DNA from: Rhynochetos jubatus
Lineage: Eukaryota > Chordata > Aves > Eurypygiformes > Rhynochetidae
Assembly (NCBI GenBank): GCA_027574665.1
Contig: CM050666.1
Location: forward strand, 4,278,001 to 4,342,000
Length of the DNA stretch: 64,000 bases
Direction: 5' to 3'
The notes under the pieces: model-generated
What the model saw: only the letters and a program-made list of their open reading frames with translations
What the model was told of the DNA's origin: nothing
Database searches by the model: none
In this document: positions 26,061 to 38,204 of the stretch, piece by piece
How the letters are laid out: the number at the start of each line of letters is the position of its first letter
Numbering within the stretch: position 1 is the first letter of the stretch
Program-made: the position numbers and the translations under genes

Positions 26061-26189
26061 ACCCACTCGGGAAGGGGGACTGTTATTTTTTTCTCTCTCT
26101 TTCGGACTGGCGTCTTGCGGCGGCGAAACGTTCGCAGGGCGGAGGGTAGGGAAGGTGGTGTGGTTTGCCCAGGTTGCGAGGGGAGGATT

Positions 26190-26660
26190 GTGTGCCACTG
26201 TTGATTAAACGCTCTCCCCGAAAGATGGTATCCGACATGAGATAATGAGGCTCTGTGACCGGCCCCAGGTTCCCTTTAAGTTTTCCCATGGACCCGAGCT
26301 GTCGCCAGTTCACAAAACGACAGTGTAAGACAGCACCACGCTACTCAGATCCAATTTACGGCGCACAAAAGCTGATCCCCAAATCCCCACTAACAAACCG
26401 GGACCCGCAGACAATTCCGATAATGTTTAGTTTTTATTCATTTCTCGACTAATTAACTGGAATCCCACCTCCTCTCCCCCCCTCTTGACAGTGCCCAATT
26501 AATCCGCAATGTATGTCAAAGGTCTGGAACCCACTGTAAACTGCTGAACCTTTGCAAAGATTTGTGTGTCTCTATATTGATCTGATTAGGACCGGGATGC
26601 TTTTCCCTCGCTATTACTGTGTGCAAAATAAAAATGTCGCGGGTTTTTTGTCCCAAAAGC
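26190..26660 (+). promoter_or_regulatory. Candidate conserved non-coding element
   Basis: AT-rich block between CpG islands with TTGATTAAACG, GAGATAATGAGG, CGACTAATTAACTGG and CCCAATTAATCCGC. It resembles developmental enhancers in motif content; not tested by alignment. Confidence 0.35.
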
Positions 26661-26970
26661 TTTACTTTACCCAACTCTAATAGGATTTCTCCAAGGCGCC
26701 TTCAAACCTCCCTGGGTGTTCATGAAAAGACTTGGGTTGTGGGGGTTTTTTGGCTTTTTTTTTAATCAGGGGCTCCAAAGGGACTGAAGCAATGAAGTTA
26801 TTTGCGAGACAGGAGCGGAGCGTGGGTGTGTGATCGGGGGTTGAGAGTAAATCTGGATTCGCTGTGAAACGTCCCGTCTTTAAAAATAAACAGGAGCGAG
26901 GAAAGATTAGAGTGGGATAAACCCTTTTCGGGGGTAAACCCTTTGGGTTTTTTGGAGGGGTGCGGGGGGC

Positions 26971-26994
26971 GGGGGGGGGGGGGGGGGGGGGGGG
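26971..26994 (+). repeat. G24 homopolymer
   Basis: Twenty-four G preceded by GGGGGGC; the longest single-base run in the window. Likely length-variable and error-prone. Confidence 0.85.
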
Positions 26995-27129
26995 AAATGC
27001 TCAGTTGTTGCCAGCGTTGGGGCGGCTGGGGAGCGCGGCTCCCCGGCGCAGCGAAGCCCTCCCCGGGGCCGGGGCTGCTGCCCGCCCCGCTCCGCTCCGC
27101 CGCCCCCGGGACCGGGGGAGCTCGTTTCT

Positions 27130-27660
27130 AATCTTCGGAGGGAGCGAATATAAAAGAGGAATTTATTAGCTTTCAGGCCATCAGAGGGATAAACATTGAT
27201 TTTATTGACCTAATTATGGGCCAAATGACTCCTTCCATCGATCACGTAAAATACTTCATTTGGCGAAAAACAGGCGCGGGCGCCCGGAGGCGGGGAGCAG
27301 AGCGGGTGGATGTGCTGCAAAAGGGAAAGAAAAGAAAAAGCTAGAAAATGTATGGAGGGATTTTAATGCAGTTAACGTGCCTGTCGCTCTGGAGCTAGAG
27401 CCCTGTCTCCCAGACGTTACAGTGCGGATGTTTTGCAAACTAAAGCTTTTATGTCGAATTCCAATCCGGCCAGTCAATTTGGCTAAAATAGCATTAAACA
27501 AATGGACAGCGGTTTATTTATATTCCTCCCCCCCCCGTATTTTATAGACAGAGGAGAATTACTTGAAATGTATTTTACAAGCACAAGACAACACGTCGTT
27601 TCAGCCCGAGAGCAGCGATTTCTCGTAATTAGAGTAGGCTCGACACTAATAAAGAACCAA
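27130..27660 (+). promoter_or_regulatory. Candidate conserved non-coding element
   Basis: AT-rich, CpG-poor block with many TAAT/ATTA cores (GGAATTTATTAGC, GATTTTATTGACC, CCTAATTATGGGCC, GTAATTAGAG) and GATA-like GGGATAAAC. It lies between CpG-dense segments about 11 kb upstream of the TBX3 start codon. Confidence 0.35.
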
Positions 27661-28229
27661 ACAGGCTCTTTTTCTCTGCTTCAACCCAGCTACTGTCTCC
27701 AGCGCTTTGCTGCGGAGTGGGATTGTCGTTCCGTGGCGAGGAGGGGGCGGAGGGCGCACCTGAAGGCACCTGCCCCCGGGAAGGGTCAGCGAGGGGCTCC
27801 GGGGCGACCGGCTCTGTTTCTGGTCTTGCCAGGACGAGCAGGGCTCGTGAAACGCGATTTTTAATTTTGTTCGCTTCTGGCGGGTGACAGCGAGACCTTG
27901 GATTTATTTGAGTTATTCTCTGGGGGGTGATCACTGTATTTCGGGGGAAGAGGCGGTGCGGCACGAGAGACGCTTTTGGCAGGGTGTTTGCTCCCTGCTT
28001 ATGTCACCTGAAATATCAGATCTCGTACGTCTTCACCCAGCCTTAAATGTAAGAGGGGGGCGATGGATATTTTTAGTCTAGTCGGTTTGCAAGACTCGAT
28101 CTTTCCCTTCCCGGTCCCTAAACCCGGATTAGCGCTTCCCTTGTCCCGCCGCGTTATTCCTCCTTAATGGCGAGAGAGGCTGCCTCCTGCGCTGCTAACT
28201 CTGACAGCCAAAATCTCATCGCCTGGATC

Positions 28230-28690
28230 CCCTTCGCCCCCCGCCCCTTCCCCCCAGGCCGCCCCCGGGGCCGGTGATTCTGCGTGACCCGCGGTTCCCC
28301 GGCAGAGATGCTCTCCGCCGGGGCACGCACTGCCCCTCGGCCCATGAACGCCTGGCTGTCACTTCTAATAGCTCTTCTATTGCAATTCGTTAAGATGAGA
28401 GGTGCCCCCGCTCCAGCCGCTGTCCCCGTCCGCCCCCTCCCCTCGGGGCGCTGCCGGGGCTGGGGTCCCGCCGGGCCGGGGGAGCCGGGCCGCCCAGGTG
28501 AGCACGGCCCCGGCAGGTGAGAGCGAGCGGCCGCGGCGCCATCCCGTGGCCGGAGCCCACGGAGCGCTCCGCGGGGCGAGCCCGGCCCTCCGCGGACCCC
28601 GCCGGCGGGGACCCCCTCGCCCTCTCCCCGAAGCGGGGAGGGGGGGACGCGCGGAGCGCGCGGTTCAGCCGGCGTTCACTCCCTGCCTCC
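28230..28690. promoter_or_regulatory. CpG island
   Basis: GC- and CpG-dense for about 460 nt with sharp borders. No gene recognised. Confidence 0.55.
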
Positions 28691-30861
28691 CTCATTAAGA
28701 CAGGGCTTTATGCAGAACATCTGTAAGGGAAGGCAAAATAAATGACAACACTTTTACACCACTTCCTACTTAACTTTTCTTTTTATGTGGCTGCTCTGGA
28801 TTTTCCGATGCTTTGTACTGCTCGAATCTTGTTTGGATGTTTGTACATGTAATACTCTGCCCACTTCAACTCTTGGGACGGGCTTGTCTTGTATTTTCTT
28901 TCTCCCTTTTTTTTTCCCCCCTCTCCCACCCCCATCCCAGCAGAGTCTTTCACAATACACTCTGCTCACTTTGCTGTCGGGGGAAGAGCAGCAGGATTTG
29001 TGCTGCCTCTGTAGCCTGCGCCAGGGCAGGGGCAAACGGCTGCACAAGTGGCGGGCATTAATCACGCCTTGTCTTTGCAGAAGGTGAGCTCCATCCACGG
29101 TGCACCCACTTACTCGCTCTTAAAATTCCCCCTTCTCCTTCCAGCCTTCCTGTCTCCACTGAGCAGCGTTTTTCCCTGACCTGGGATCCGGACAATTGTC
29201 CTAATGGTATCTAAAGAAAACACGGATTAAACATTCATTAATGCTTTTCTCCCCTATTTAGACTGTAACCTCAGAAACCAGGGTGCGTGTGTCAAGCCTC
29301 ACTCTAACGAGGAAAAAGCAATTGGGGGGGGAGGGTGGCTCCCACGTCCCCCGAGGTGATTTGGGCGCCTGAACGCGCTGGATGAACCGGGAACCACTTT
29401 CCCGGCTGAATTTAAGCTCCCAAACCCCCCAAGGACGGGTACCAAAGTGGTGAGAAAGTGGTTATGCTTTCCGGGAGCGTATTCCCTTTCTTATCCAGAG
29501 GATCAGAAGTGATGCCCCGGCTCCCCGTCTATTTTGTCCTACCCTCTCTCCCGTCTAACTGGAATAATTTCCACCGCCGCCGCTTTTCCGAGACCGCCTG
29601 TGAGTCTTTTGGCTTCCCTTTAAGTCCATGCCATTAAAGAACCGGCTGCAGCAACAGGTGAGCGGGGATTTTCAGGGGTAGGAGGTGGCGGCCGGTGGCC
29701 CCGGGGGGTGGGCGCAGGCACAGAGCCGTCCAGGCGCGCATCGACCGCGGGGAAGGATGCTGCGCACCGCGAACCCCGGCGCCGGGGCGGCCGTGCGGGG
29801 CTGGGGCGAGCCAGCAAAACCTGCTGCGAGGAAAGGGAAAAATAATAAAACCCCCCACCCTATCCCCTTTAATCCCAGTTACAGGAGGGAGAAAGATCCG
29901 CTCCGGGAAGCGGAGCGAGAGCTGCACAAATGTTATTTACACCTGCGACGAGAAGCTGGTTGTATTCTGCTCCGTTCGGCTTTAATTGGAAATCTTTTCC
30001 GTCTGCCCCAACTCCCGAATCATCTGGGTTTAATAAATTTTCACAACACTCCTGCTGCTCCAGAGAAACGCTGTGGCAGAAGTCGGCTCTGCCCGTGTTT
30101 CTGAATCCCAGCAGAAGAGCAATTACCGTAGGAGCGAGAGTGGCCTGGGACTTGGGTTTGGTCCAGGGAAAAAAGGTGAGGGGACGGGGAGAGAGAAAGC
30201 TGGCCATGAAGTGGGGGCTTGTGTCTGTGTATACACACATGTACGCATGTATAGAAACGCAAGGAGCAAGTGCAAGATCGAAAGCAGAGCCCGTCTTTTC
30301 TGCAGCCACGTGTGCCATTAAAAGCAAATAATTCAAAGTAGTTTTAAACCATAAAAACATGGGATCTTTCCCCTTCTCTCTTTTTTTTTTTGGGGGGGGG
30401 GGGGGGGTTGGGGGGAATATATCCATATCCCGTCTCCCCTTCTCAGGTGACCTCGAAGGACCGGTTTTTTCACTTTCCCATGTGTGCGTGTTTTGCACTT
30501 TCCGGAAATCAATCTAAAGTTTGTTCAAAATACTAAACTAAAATAAAACAGTGCTGCAAAACCTCCCACGCCCTAAAGACAGAGAGCAGCACACACCTCC
30601 CCCCCCCCCCCCCCCACCCCCCCACCCCCTTTTTTTTTTTCTTTTGCTTCTTGTTTTTGGTATTTCCCTTTTTTTTTTTTTTTTTTAATTTCCATCTTGT
30701 GTTCCCCACGGAAATCATCTCCGGAGGGTTTTGCTGGACCGTGTGCGGATGTGTGAGCGTGGAGAGAAAGGAGCTTTCTGGTGGAGCGCGCCGGGCTGCC
30801 AGAGGGCCGGGGGCTGTCGGCGAGGCTGCCCGCGGCACCAAGGCGGGAGTAAAGGTCTGGG

Positions 30862-30933
30862 CTGCCGGTGTACCCCCCCACCGTCTCCGCCGCCTGCCGG
30901 TGTACCCCCCCACACCCCCCCCGTCTCCGCCGC
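30862..30933 (+). repeat. Two-copy tandem repeat (32/40 nt)
   Basis: CTGCCGGTGTACCCCCCCAC...GTCTCCGCCGC occurs at 30862-30893 and again at 30894-30933. The second copy is 8 nt longer in its C-rich middle. A recent tandem duplication in GC-rich DNA. Confidence 0.85.
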
Positions 30934-31799
30934 CGGCGGCCCCTCGACGGCTCAGCCCCCGCGGGGAGTTGTCCCCTTGCAGCAGGGAGAGTTGGAAAGC
31001 GGTGGGGAAGGAGGAGAGGACTTTCTCCCCCCAACATCATCTCCTGGGGTGCCGCTCGGACGGAGCCCGCAGCCCCCACCTCTGCACGTCGGGTGTCAGC
31101 TTTAGGCTGGCCGAAGCGGCCAAGTTCTTCAGCGAGACTTGTCGCTACCCAAAAGTTTTCCAGGGCTGAGCTGGCAGATTTCGGTGCCTTTTGCAGCCCC
31201 CGTAGGAAGGCACCGCGGGCGAGGTCCTTCCCTCGCCCAGCGCAAGCAGATGCCAGGGGTCAAACATACAGAGGGGCTGCTGGGGAAGACAAAAACCGTT
31301 CCCAGCCGCCCCCAAACCTCTTAACTAGGGCACTGGAAATAAATAAAGCTCTTCCCTCCGTCCCAGAAAATCGGTGGGGATTTTAAAATGTCTGGTTTTG
31401 CGCTGAGCATAGTTTTGGGTTGTGTTTCACGTAGGAGGGAATGAGTGAAATGAAGTTACTGGGGACACGGTCACGCCGTGGGTCCCCCACGGCTGCGACC
31501 CGCAGCTCCTTCGCTGCCGAAATGCGTCGGGAACATCCACCCGTTTGCAGTTTTAGGTCCCGCAGCCCATGGCGAGAGCGGCTGCCGGGGAGGGGGCGAT
31601 GCCGGGCGCGGGGTCCCGCCGTCCCGGGGGACACGGCTCTGCCCCAGCCGGGGCGCTCGGGGTCGGGGTGAATTCGCTTGGGCAGGTCAAGGGCTCGGGG
31701 CTGGTAACGTCGCGTCCAGGCGGGAGTTGTCCGCTGCCTCCTCTTCTCTTTCATGTATCTGCTGCCTTGGGGTGTGCGGGGGGGAGTGCGGGGGGTTAT

Positions 31800-31985
31800 A
31801 GCTCTTTTTAATTGAAACCTAGTAAGGAAAATAGTAATGGATACCAGGCTGCGATGGAGAATACGTGTCTGCGGCTACGTGATGAGTGTTAGTTCAGCAG
31901 ACTTTAAGAAGCCAATTCTTCTTCTCTGTCATTTCTCTATTGACAGCAGCCCCTATTAGATTTACCATGTCCTTTTGCAACAGCT
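31800..31985 (+). promoter_or_regulatory. Candidate conserved non-coding element
   Basis: AT-rich block set in CpG-rich DNA 6 kb upstream of the TBX3 promoter, with TTTTTAATTGAAACC, AATAGTAATGGATACC, CTATTGACAGCAGCC (TGACAG, a MEIS/TGIF-type core) and ATTAGATTTACC. Motif-based only. Confidence 0.3.
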
Positions 31986-32700
31986 GGTGTGTGTGTCCCC
32001 CCACCCCCTCGGGCCGAGGTATCAATCGATGGCCGGGTGACTTGGTGGCATCTTGAAGAAAACGGGAGCAAAATGTGTGTCAGCGTCGGTGCCAGAGGCT
32101 ACCGTGTCCCTCCCACCCCCCTCCCGTCTTGCTTTGATGCGACCCGGCGTCTACCGTGTGCACGGTGGTGCTCAGCACCGCCCGAGCTCCAGCACCGCTC
32201 CGCAGCCCCGGGGGACGCTGCCGGCTCAGCCCGCGGGGCGGGGGGCGCGGAGAAGACCCCGGTGCGGAGGGAGGGGTGTGCAGATGGGGGAAAGGTTCTG
32301 GGTTGTTAAAGAACACGGCTGATGGTCAAAGCAGATAAAATCGGTCTCTTTGCCGGGTGCTCTCGAGTGCCTTGTTCTGCTGGGTCTGCAGGGAGGCGGC
32401 GGGGGGGGGCCGGGCAATGCCGCATCTGGAGAGCTGCTGCGGGAGGAACCGTCCCTCCTCGGTACTGTTGTTGTGTTGTGTGTGTGTGTTTAAATAATTG
32501 AATAAACGTATCCACTCCTTCCCTCTCTCTCCCTCGCACGCAGACACACACACAAAGACAGCATTGAAAAGATAGATCGGTTTGACTATAGGAAACGACA
32601 ATTAGTGCTACTTCCTGAGCAGCAAACTGTATGTGTATGCCCGGCTATTTAAAAAAAAAAACCAACCTTACCCAAATAGTGCACTCTATTTACAATTTCT

Positions 32701-35250
32701 GCTTGGCCAACGGTGGTGGAAGCAGAAGGATGGGTGTAGAGAGGGCGAGGGAAGGAGCAGGGCTTTCATTTCACCTCTGCCAGCAACACACCGGTGAGAA
32801 GAACAAGACCAGGGCAGTGGAAAGGGCCGCCGGGGCTGCGTCTGCAGCGTGTGATGCTTTGTGGGCAGGGAGAAACCAAGTGGTGCAAAAACGGCTCAGA
32901 AAGGGTAAAAGGGATGCGAGCTGGGGAGGGAGGAGGAATGGCCAGAGGACCCGTGGGTGAGACTGGGCCCGACTGGGAGGTGGGAGCAGAGTATCCGAAC
33001 TGGCTGGGGACTGGGACAAGGTGAACACAAGGTCCTGTGGGGAGGCACCAGGGCAGGGCTGGTGACCTGAGCACAAGTGATGTTTGTGATTGGAGCAAAA
33101 ATTCATAATCCTGGAGCCCTGATGTTTGGGCCCCCACCAGAAGTGGCACCTGACCAGAGTCGGGCCAGATCCTGGGGGGGTCAGGAGGAGTTGGGGGCTG
33201 CCTGCAGCAGAGACAGGCAGGGGAGGGCAGCTAGCTGCCAGTGCTGTAGTGACCCCGGGCCAGGGGAATGGTGCTGCCTGACCCCGCAGTGGCTCTGCCA
33301 TGGTCAGTGCCATGCTGCTCCCGCCAGGCCAGGCTGGGGGCACAAACCTTTCCTGGAGGGCCCCATCCCAGTGAGGGCTGGAGGCTGAGAAACCTCTCCA
33401 ACTGCAGCCTTCCTCTCTTCTTGTCCCTGCTGCTTCAACAAGGCACGTGTAACACTGTCTCTGAGCTCACCCCAGCCTTGCAAAGCCCTGAGCTCGGCTG
33501 TGCTGGGAAGTGGACTTGACCCCCCTACTTCCCCCCTCTGCTTCTGTTCAGAGAGATGGGAACAGCCCCTTTGATTGCGGTGGGACGTGATGAGGCCCAG
33601 CCTGTTCAGAGAGACGCGGGGTTTTTTTCTTCAATTTCCAATGCCCCACCGTGCTGTTTTGGACCCGGGCAGGTTATTTTGTAAAGTTTTCAGGCCAGGC
33701 TTTCTGTGAAATTTAACTGGCAAGTGGAGGAAGGGCTCTGCCAAAGGGAAAGGCAAAGAGCTGCTGTAGTGACACCCCCCTCTCTCCTCGTAGCAGTTTA
33801 AATAGTCTGAGTATATAGTCTCGCTTCCTAAGGGACCCACTTCATTACACTTGCGGCCTGCAGTGCCACTCTGGGATGGAGCTGTGTCAACACGGCCCCC
33901 ATTTACTGACACCTTTTGCTGGGCTGGGGAAGGGCCTGCACAGGGCAGGGAAGTTTCCCTCAGAAAGAAGCGTGTAATCGCCACTTGCCAGACGCCCCCC
34001 GTGCTCCAGCCAGTATTTACTGCAAACCTGCCAAAGTAAACCAGCCCGCTGCGTTTTATTTCGGATAAACACGGCGTAGCCATGGTGGGGTGTTGCCTTC
34101 CGAAGAGCTGGAGACGAAGCGGAGGCTGCAATGCCAGGGGAAAGGGAGGGAGGAGAGGGATGAATCCTGAAGGGTGCAGGGTGCCCGCAGGATGGGTCTG
34201 GGCCCCTGGGGATGCTTGGGACCAGCAGCGCGATAAGGAAATGCATAGATATGATGCAAAACCCTGCTTACATTGGCTCACCGTGCACCAGGGCTTGTCC
34301 TCTCCTGTAGATCACCCGCCAGCACCCAGCACATTTAGGGGCTGCAAGGGACACCTCAGGTTTTGCTGTCGGAGCAGGGATTTGCGGTCTACCCCAGGGC
34401 ATCAATCCCTCCCGGTCGTATACACCCACACATCTCCACGTACGCACACACGGAGGACGTGTAACACACACACACAGCCCCCCCGCACACACACGCGCCT
34501 CGGAGCTGCTCCCGACAGCCTGGGAGAGATGTGTGGGCCCGAAAACCGGGCTGCCTTTATTTTCCTCTTGCCTCCTTCCTCCAGCTGGCTCTTCAGGCCA
34601 CCGGGAGAGAGCCAGAGCCTCTCTCCTCCCACACCTCCAACACACACGCACGGGGCAGGCTCGCTGCACGCCCTGAGTTCTTGTGCAAACGCTAGAAGTT
34701 GCTTAGGAGGGTGAAATCTGAGCAAGCGGGGCTCTCAACCAGCCGCTCAACCACCAAAGGCACAGGGTCTGGCCAGCTCTGCTGTCCCTCGGCCTGGATT
34801 GAACCAGGGAAAACCCAGCGAGGTGCCTGCGATGGGAGCGGAGGAGAGCTGGGGAAGGTGGGAGCCGCTCCCCGCCCCCCCCCCCCCCCGGCCTTTAGCT
34901 CTTTGCGCTGAGAGATTAGAGAGCCCCGGCCTGGCTGCTCTCCGGGGAGACAGCAGAGACCTTTCATGCCTCTTTGAAGAGCCAAGATAGTGTCGGCCTT
35001 GGTGCAAGCCCAGCCTGCAGACAGGCCGGGAGGCGCGGGGGCAGCCGGCTATCTCAGTGTGATATCACCCTGCCTCCCCGCTGCCACCTCCACCCCGCTC
35101 CCGGCCCTTCACCATCGACCGCCCTGATCTCTTCTTTTTTCCTTTTTTTTTTTTTTTCCCCTTTTTTTCTTTACCCCCCTCCTTCCACCCCTCCGCTTTG
35201 CCATTCATTTCTGTGGGCCTCCTTATTTATTTATTTCTGGCAAAGAGGCG
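32701..35250. other. Intergenic, no gene recognised
   Basis: G-rich to moderate composition with scattered CA-rich bits (34425-34500), a C15 run (34875-34889) and a T-rich stretch (35132-35170). No supported gene. Confidence 0.65.
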
Positions 35251-35560
35251 GCTAACAAGTAGCTGGAAGCACTGGCCAATATTTAACTAAGATGGTTGGC
35301 CATCAGGTCCCTTTTGTTTGCTTGCAAATTAATCATCCAGCGCGCAGTCGGCGCCAGGGTAGATTTATCACACACAGAAGGGGGAATGAGGCGGCCGAAG
35401 GGAGACAAAGACTGTTCGCACCTTCCCGCTTTTGATCTTAGATTAGTGCAGCCTCCCTTCATAATACGAGTCTCCAGGGGGCTTCGTCGGGGAGGTCACT
35501 CGGAACTGGCGGAAGTTTGCACGCCATTAGCCAGACGCTGAAATTGGAAATCATAAGCTG
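35250..35560 (+). promoter_or_regulatory. Candidate promoter-proximal conserved element
   Basis: It contains CTGGCCAATATTTAACTAAG, AAGATGGTTGGCCATC (YY1-like core) and GCAAATTAATCATCC (homeodomain/POU-like). It is AT-rich next to a CpG-dense segment, about 2.6 kb upstream of the likely TBX3 start site. Confidence 0.35.
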
Positions 35561-37690
35561 CAAACATTTTATTTTCCTCCGCGGGTGGGTGCGGAGCGCG
35601 GCGCAAGGTGCGGGGCAGGCGCGGAGAGCGGCAGCGACTCCGGCCTCTGCCGCGGCGCCGAGGGCGCGCACCGGCGGGACGGGCGCGGGGTCGGGGCTGG
35701 GAGCGGCCGCGCTTGTCCTGCGGGAGCCTGCGGGCACCTCCTGGTCCCCGGGAGAGCGCGGCGGCCCGGTTGGGGCAAATTGCGGCAAACTTCTTGAAGC
35801 CGCCGGGCGTTTGTTGTGGGCTCTGTTGAAGGGTTTGGGGGTTCCCACCGCGGCAGGAGCCCGAGAACCGATTCCGAGCAAAGGTTGAAAAGACTCGTTC
35901 CCTCCGTTGATAACTGGCTGTACAGCCCAGCCGAGCGCTGCGCGGGTAGCCAAGCTCTTTGCTTCGTGAAACACATCAGGCTTCCCCCCCCCCCCCCCCC
36001 CCCGCCCCCCATCCTCTTTGAACGCATTACTCCCGCTTCCTTTCCTCCCTCCTCCTCTTTTCTCCATCCACCCCCACCCCCGACCAAAGGGGAGATATTT
36101 TGGTGAATGCAAAGCGATCCTAGACGCTGGTTACTACAGGGACTTCACCAAGCTGGCGCCAAGCGCTCTTAACCATGTGCGTCAAAAATGCAATGTTAGA
36201 AGAGCTAATCACTTTAGAGGTTCCGCTCCCATCTGCGCGCAGCCAGCGCCGAGCCCCCGCGCTCCCCCGCTCCGCTCCCGGAGGATTATCTTCCCCTCTT
36301 TAACGCGAGATGGGGGGTGTGTGGTGTCGGAAGATCCCTCAGGACACCCTCCCCCGCCCCCTTGCTCACCCCAGGAACATGATTCGGCACCTCTCAGCTC
36401 CGGGATATCCCGCCGGACACACGCGTGGGCGCCCCGTGCCCTGCCTGCCCACGGCTCCCACGACACGCACGCACACGAAGCCCCGTCTCGCTGCCCTCCA
36501 CTGTCACTCCCCGAGGAACATGTCTCCCCAGAAAACTTCCCAGGCGGATTCCTGCCCTGCTCTTCCCTCTCCGTGGGGCCGGCGCAGGCCCACGCGTGAT
36601 GCCTTCCCCGGGGGGCAACTGGGCTCCACGCGAGCCCTGGCACGGGGGCACCCGGGGATGGCCCCCCCCAGCCCCGGCGCTGCCCCGGCCCGGGCGCAGG
36701 GAAAGCCGCACTTCCCGTCTCCTCCCCGCGCACCGCATGGAAGAGGAGGGGTGTGGGAGCGTAACCCTCTCGGCGCCGGTGCCAGCCGAGTGGCCTTAAT
36801 CCTCAACACCAAAGAAGGAAAATAAAAAATAAGAATAATACATTTTTTAAGTCCCGTTTTCCAGCCGCCCCCCCCCCCCCGCGCCCCCCCCCGGAGCTAT
36901 TAGCAGCCGCCGGGCCCGGGGCTGAGCCGACCGGTGGCCCCTGCCCGCCTCGCCGCAGCCTGCAGCCGCCCACGACAACAATAATAACGGCTGCCGCGGC
37001 GCTGGGGCAGCCGGGGCCGAGCCCCGAGCCGGGGGGAGACCTGCAGAGCCACCCCCGGCCCGGCTCACCCTCCTCCGGGGCTCGCCCCCAGATTTGCGGG
37101 GGGAAGGAAAGCGCCCGGTCCCCGGCCTGGAGGTCCTGTCTCGTTTAAAGAAAGCAACTTTCCCGGGGGGGCTGGGGCGGGGGGGGGCAGCGGAACGGGG
37201 GGGTGACACCAACCCCAGTGGCTGCGGGGACCGGCGGCTGTCGCGACGCGGTGGGGACGGGCGTGCGGCGCGGCGGGCCCCGCGGACGCCCGAGGTGGGT
37301 CCGGACCCCCGGTGGGGGGGTGGGGGGGGCGCGGCCGGGGTCTCCCCCCGCTGCCGACCGGGAGGCGAGGCGGCTGCCGGGGCCCGAACCGGCTGGGGTG
37401 CGGCGCGGTGCGGTGGGGGTCGCACACAGAGCCAAACCCCACCACCACGCGTGGAGCCCCCTCTCCCGGCGCGCCCTCGCCGCCTCCCCAGCGCTGCCAG
37501 CAGCCGCTGCTTCGGAAGCTCCTACCGGGGCAGGCGGCCGGAGGAGAGCGCTGGAAATGCCCAGCCTGCCATCTCGCCGGGGCCGGGGGGCGAGGCGGCC
37601 CTCAGCAACCCCCCCCCCCAACCAGAGGCGGGTGCTGCCGGCCGCCCTCCCCGGCGCTGCCTGCTCCCTCCCCTCTGATCATGTTGACAT
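35560..37690. promoter_or_regulatory. CpG-dense region leading into TBX3 promoter
   Basis: Nearly continuous CpG-rich DNA (densest 35570-35800 and 36870-37680) with C20 (35984-36003) and C13 (36868-36880) runs. It ends at the CCAAT-box promoter. Large islands of this sort are typical of T-box gene promoters. Confidence 0.65.
35984..36003 (+). repeat. C20 homopolymer
   Basis: Twenty C between CTT and GCCCCCC, about 1.9 kb upstream of the TBX3 promoter. Confidence 0.85.
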
Positions 37691-37950
37691 ATTCACACGG
37701 CCCGGAGTACTAGTGATGCTTTGCTGCAGCGTTACAGTTTCCGACACCTTCTTTTTATAACTCGGCTCTGTCCCCCTTCCACTCGACCTGTCAAAACCAC
37801 GCCTATGGAGCCACACAATTGGTCCGAAAGCGTCAAAGAGCCAATCAAGGAGGCTCCAGCTCCCTTGTAACCCACAACACATCCATACAATCTGGTGCAC
37901 GCAGAGCACAGACTCACAGGGAATTCTCAGAGCTGAGAGGCTCCTTCTCC
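37690..37950 (+). promoter_or_regulatory. TBX3: TBX3 proximal promoter
   Basis: The segment lies at the 3' edge of a long CpG island, immediately before a pyrimidine-rich leader. It contains an inverted CCAAT box (ATTGG, 37818-37822) and a direct CCAAT box (37841-37845), spaced as in many NF-Y-type promoters. A TTTATAA-like stretch at 37754-37760 lies upstream of both boxes, so it is poorly placed to be their TATA box. If the CCAAT boxes sit at the usual 60-100 nt upstream, transcription would start at roughly 37900-37950. The start site itself is not visible from sequence. Confidence 0.6.
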
Positions 37951-38183
37951 CTCTCTCTCTCTCTTTCTCTTTTCCTCTTTCTCCCCCCCTCCCTTTTCTC
38001 TTCCTTTCTTTTTCCCCTCTCTCTTTCTCCCTCTCTCCTTTGCTGGAGCGGAGACAAGAGTGTAATTCTTCCAGGTTTTTTTATTTTTTTTAAAGGCAGA
38101 GTGAAAGAGAAAGAGAGGGGAAAAAATAAAAAAAAAAAAAAAAGGAAAGAAAAGGAAGAGGGTGAAAGAAAGAAGAGATCCTG

Positions 38184-38204
38184 ATGGAAATCAGGGCACC
38201 CTGA
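38184..38204 (+). other. Upstream ORF 1 in TBX3 leader (6 codons)
   Basis: ATG followed by five codons and TGA (MEIRAP), entirely inside the 5' UTR. It is too short to be a functional protein by itself. Its possible role is to reduce initiation at the TBX3 start, whose own context is weak. Confidence 0.35.

Larger units (their letters stand above)
26061..32700. other. TBX3 upstream region: alternating CpG islands and AT-rich blocks, no gene recognised
   Basis: It holds the candidate elements and islands listed separately, plus poly-G/poly-C runs (30392-30407 G16; 30599-30615 C17) and a T-rich run at 30670-30687. No coding exon could be supported on either strand. Confidence 0.6.

Noticed and set aside
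24976..26208. Several 230-290-codon frames on both strands
   Set aside because: They coexist in multiple registers of one CpG island, with no splice-flanked conserved segment.
36847..37760. Overlapping frames of about 190 codons upstream of TBX3
   Set aside because: Composition-driven frames in the promoter CpG island, Arg/Gly/Pro-rich on both strands.
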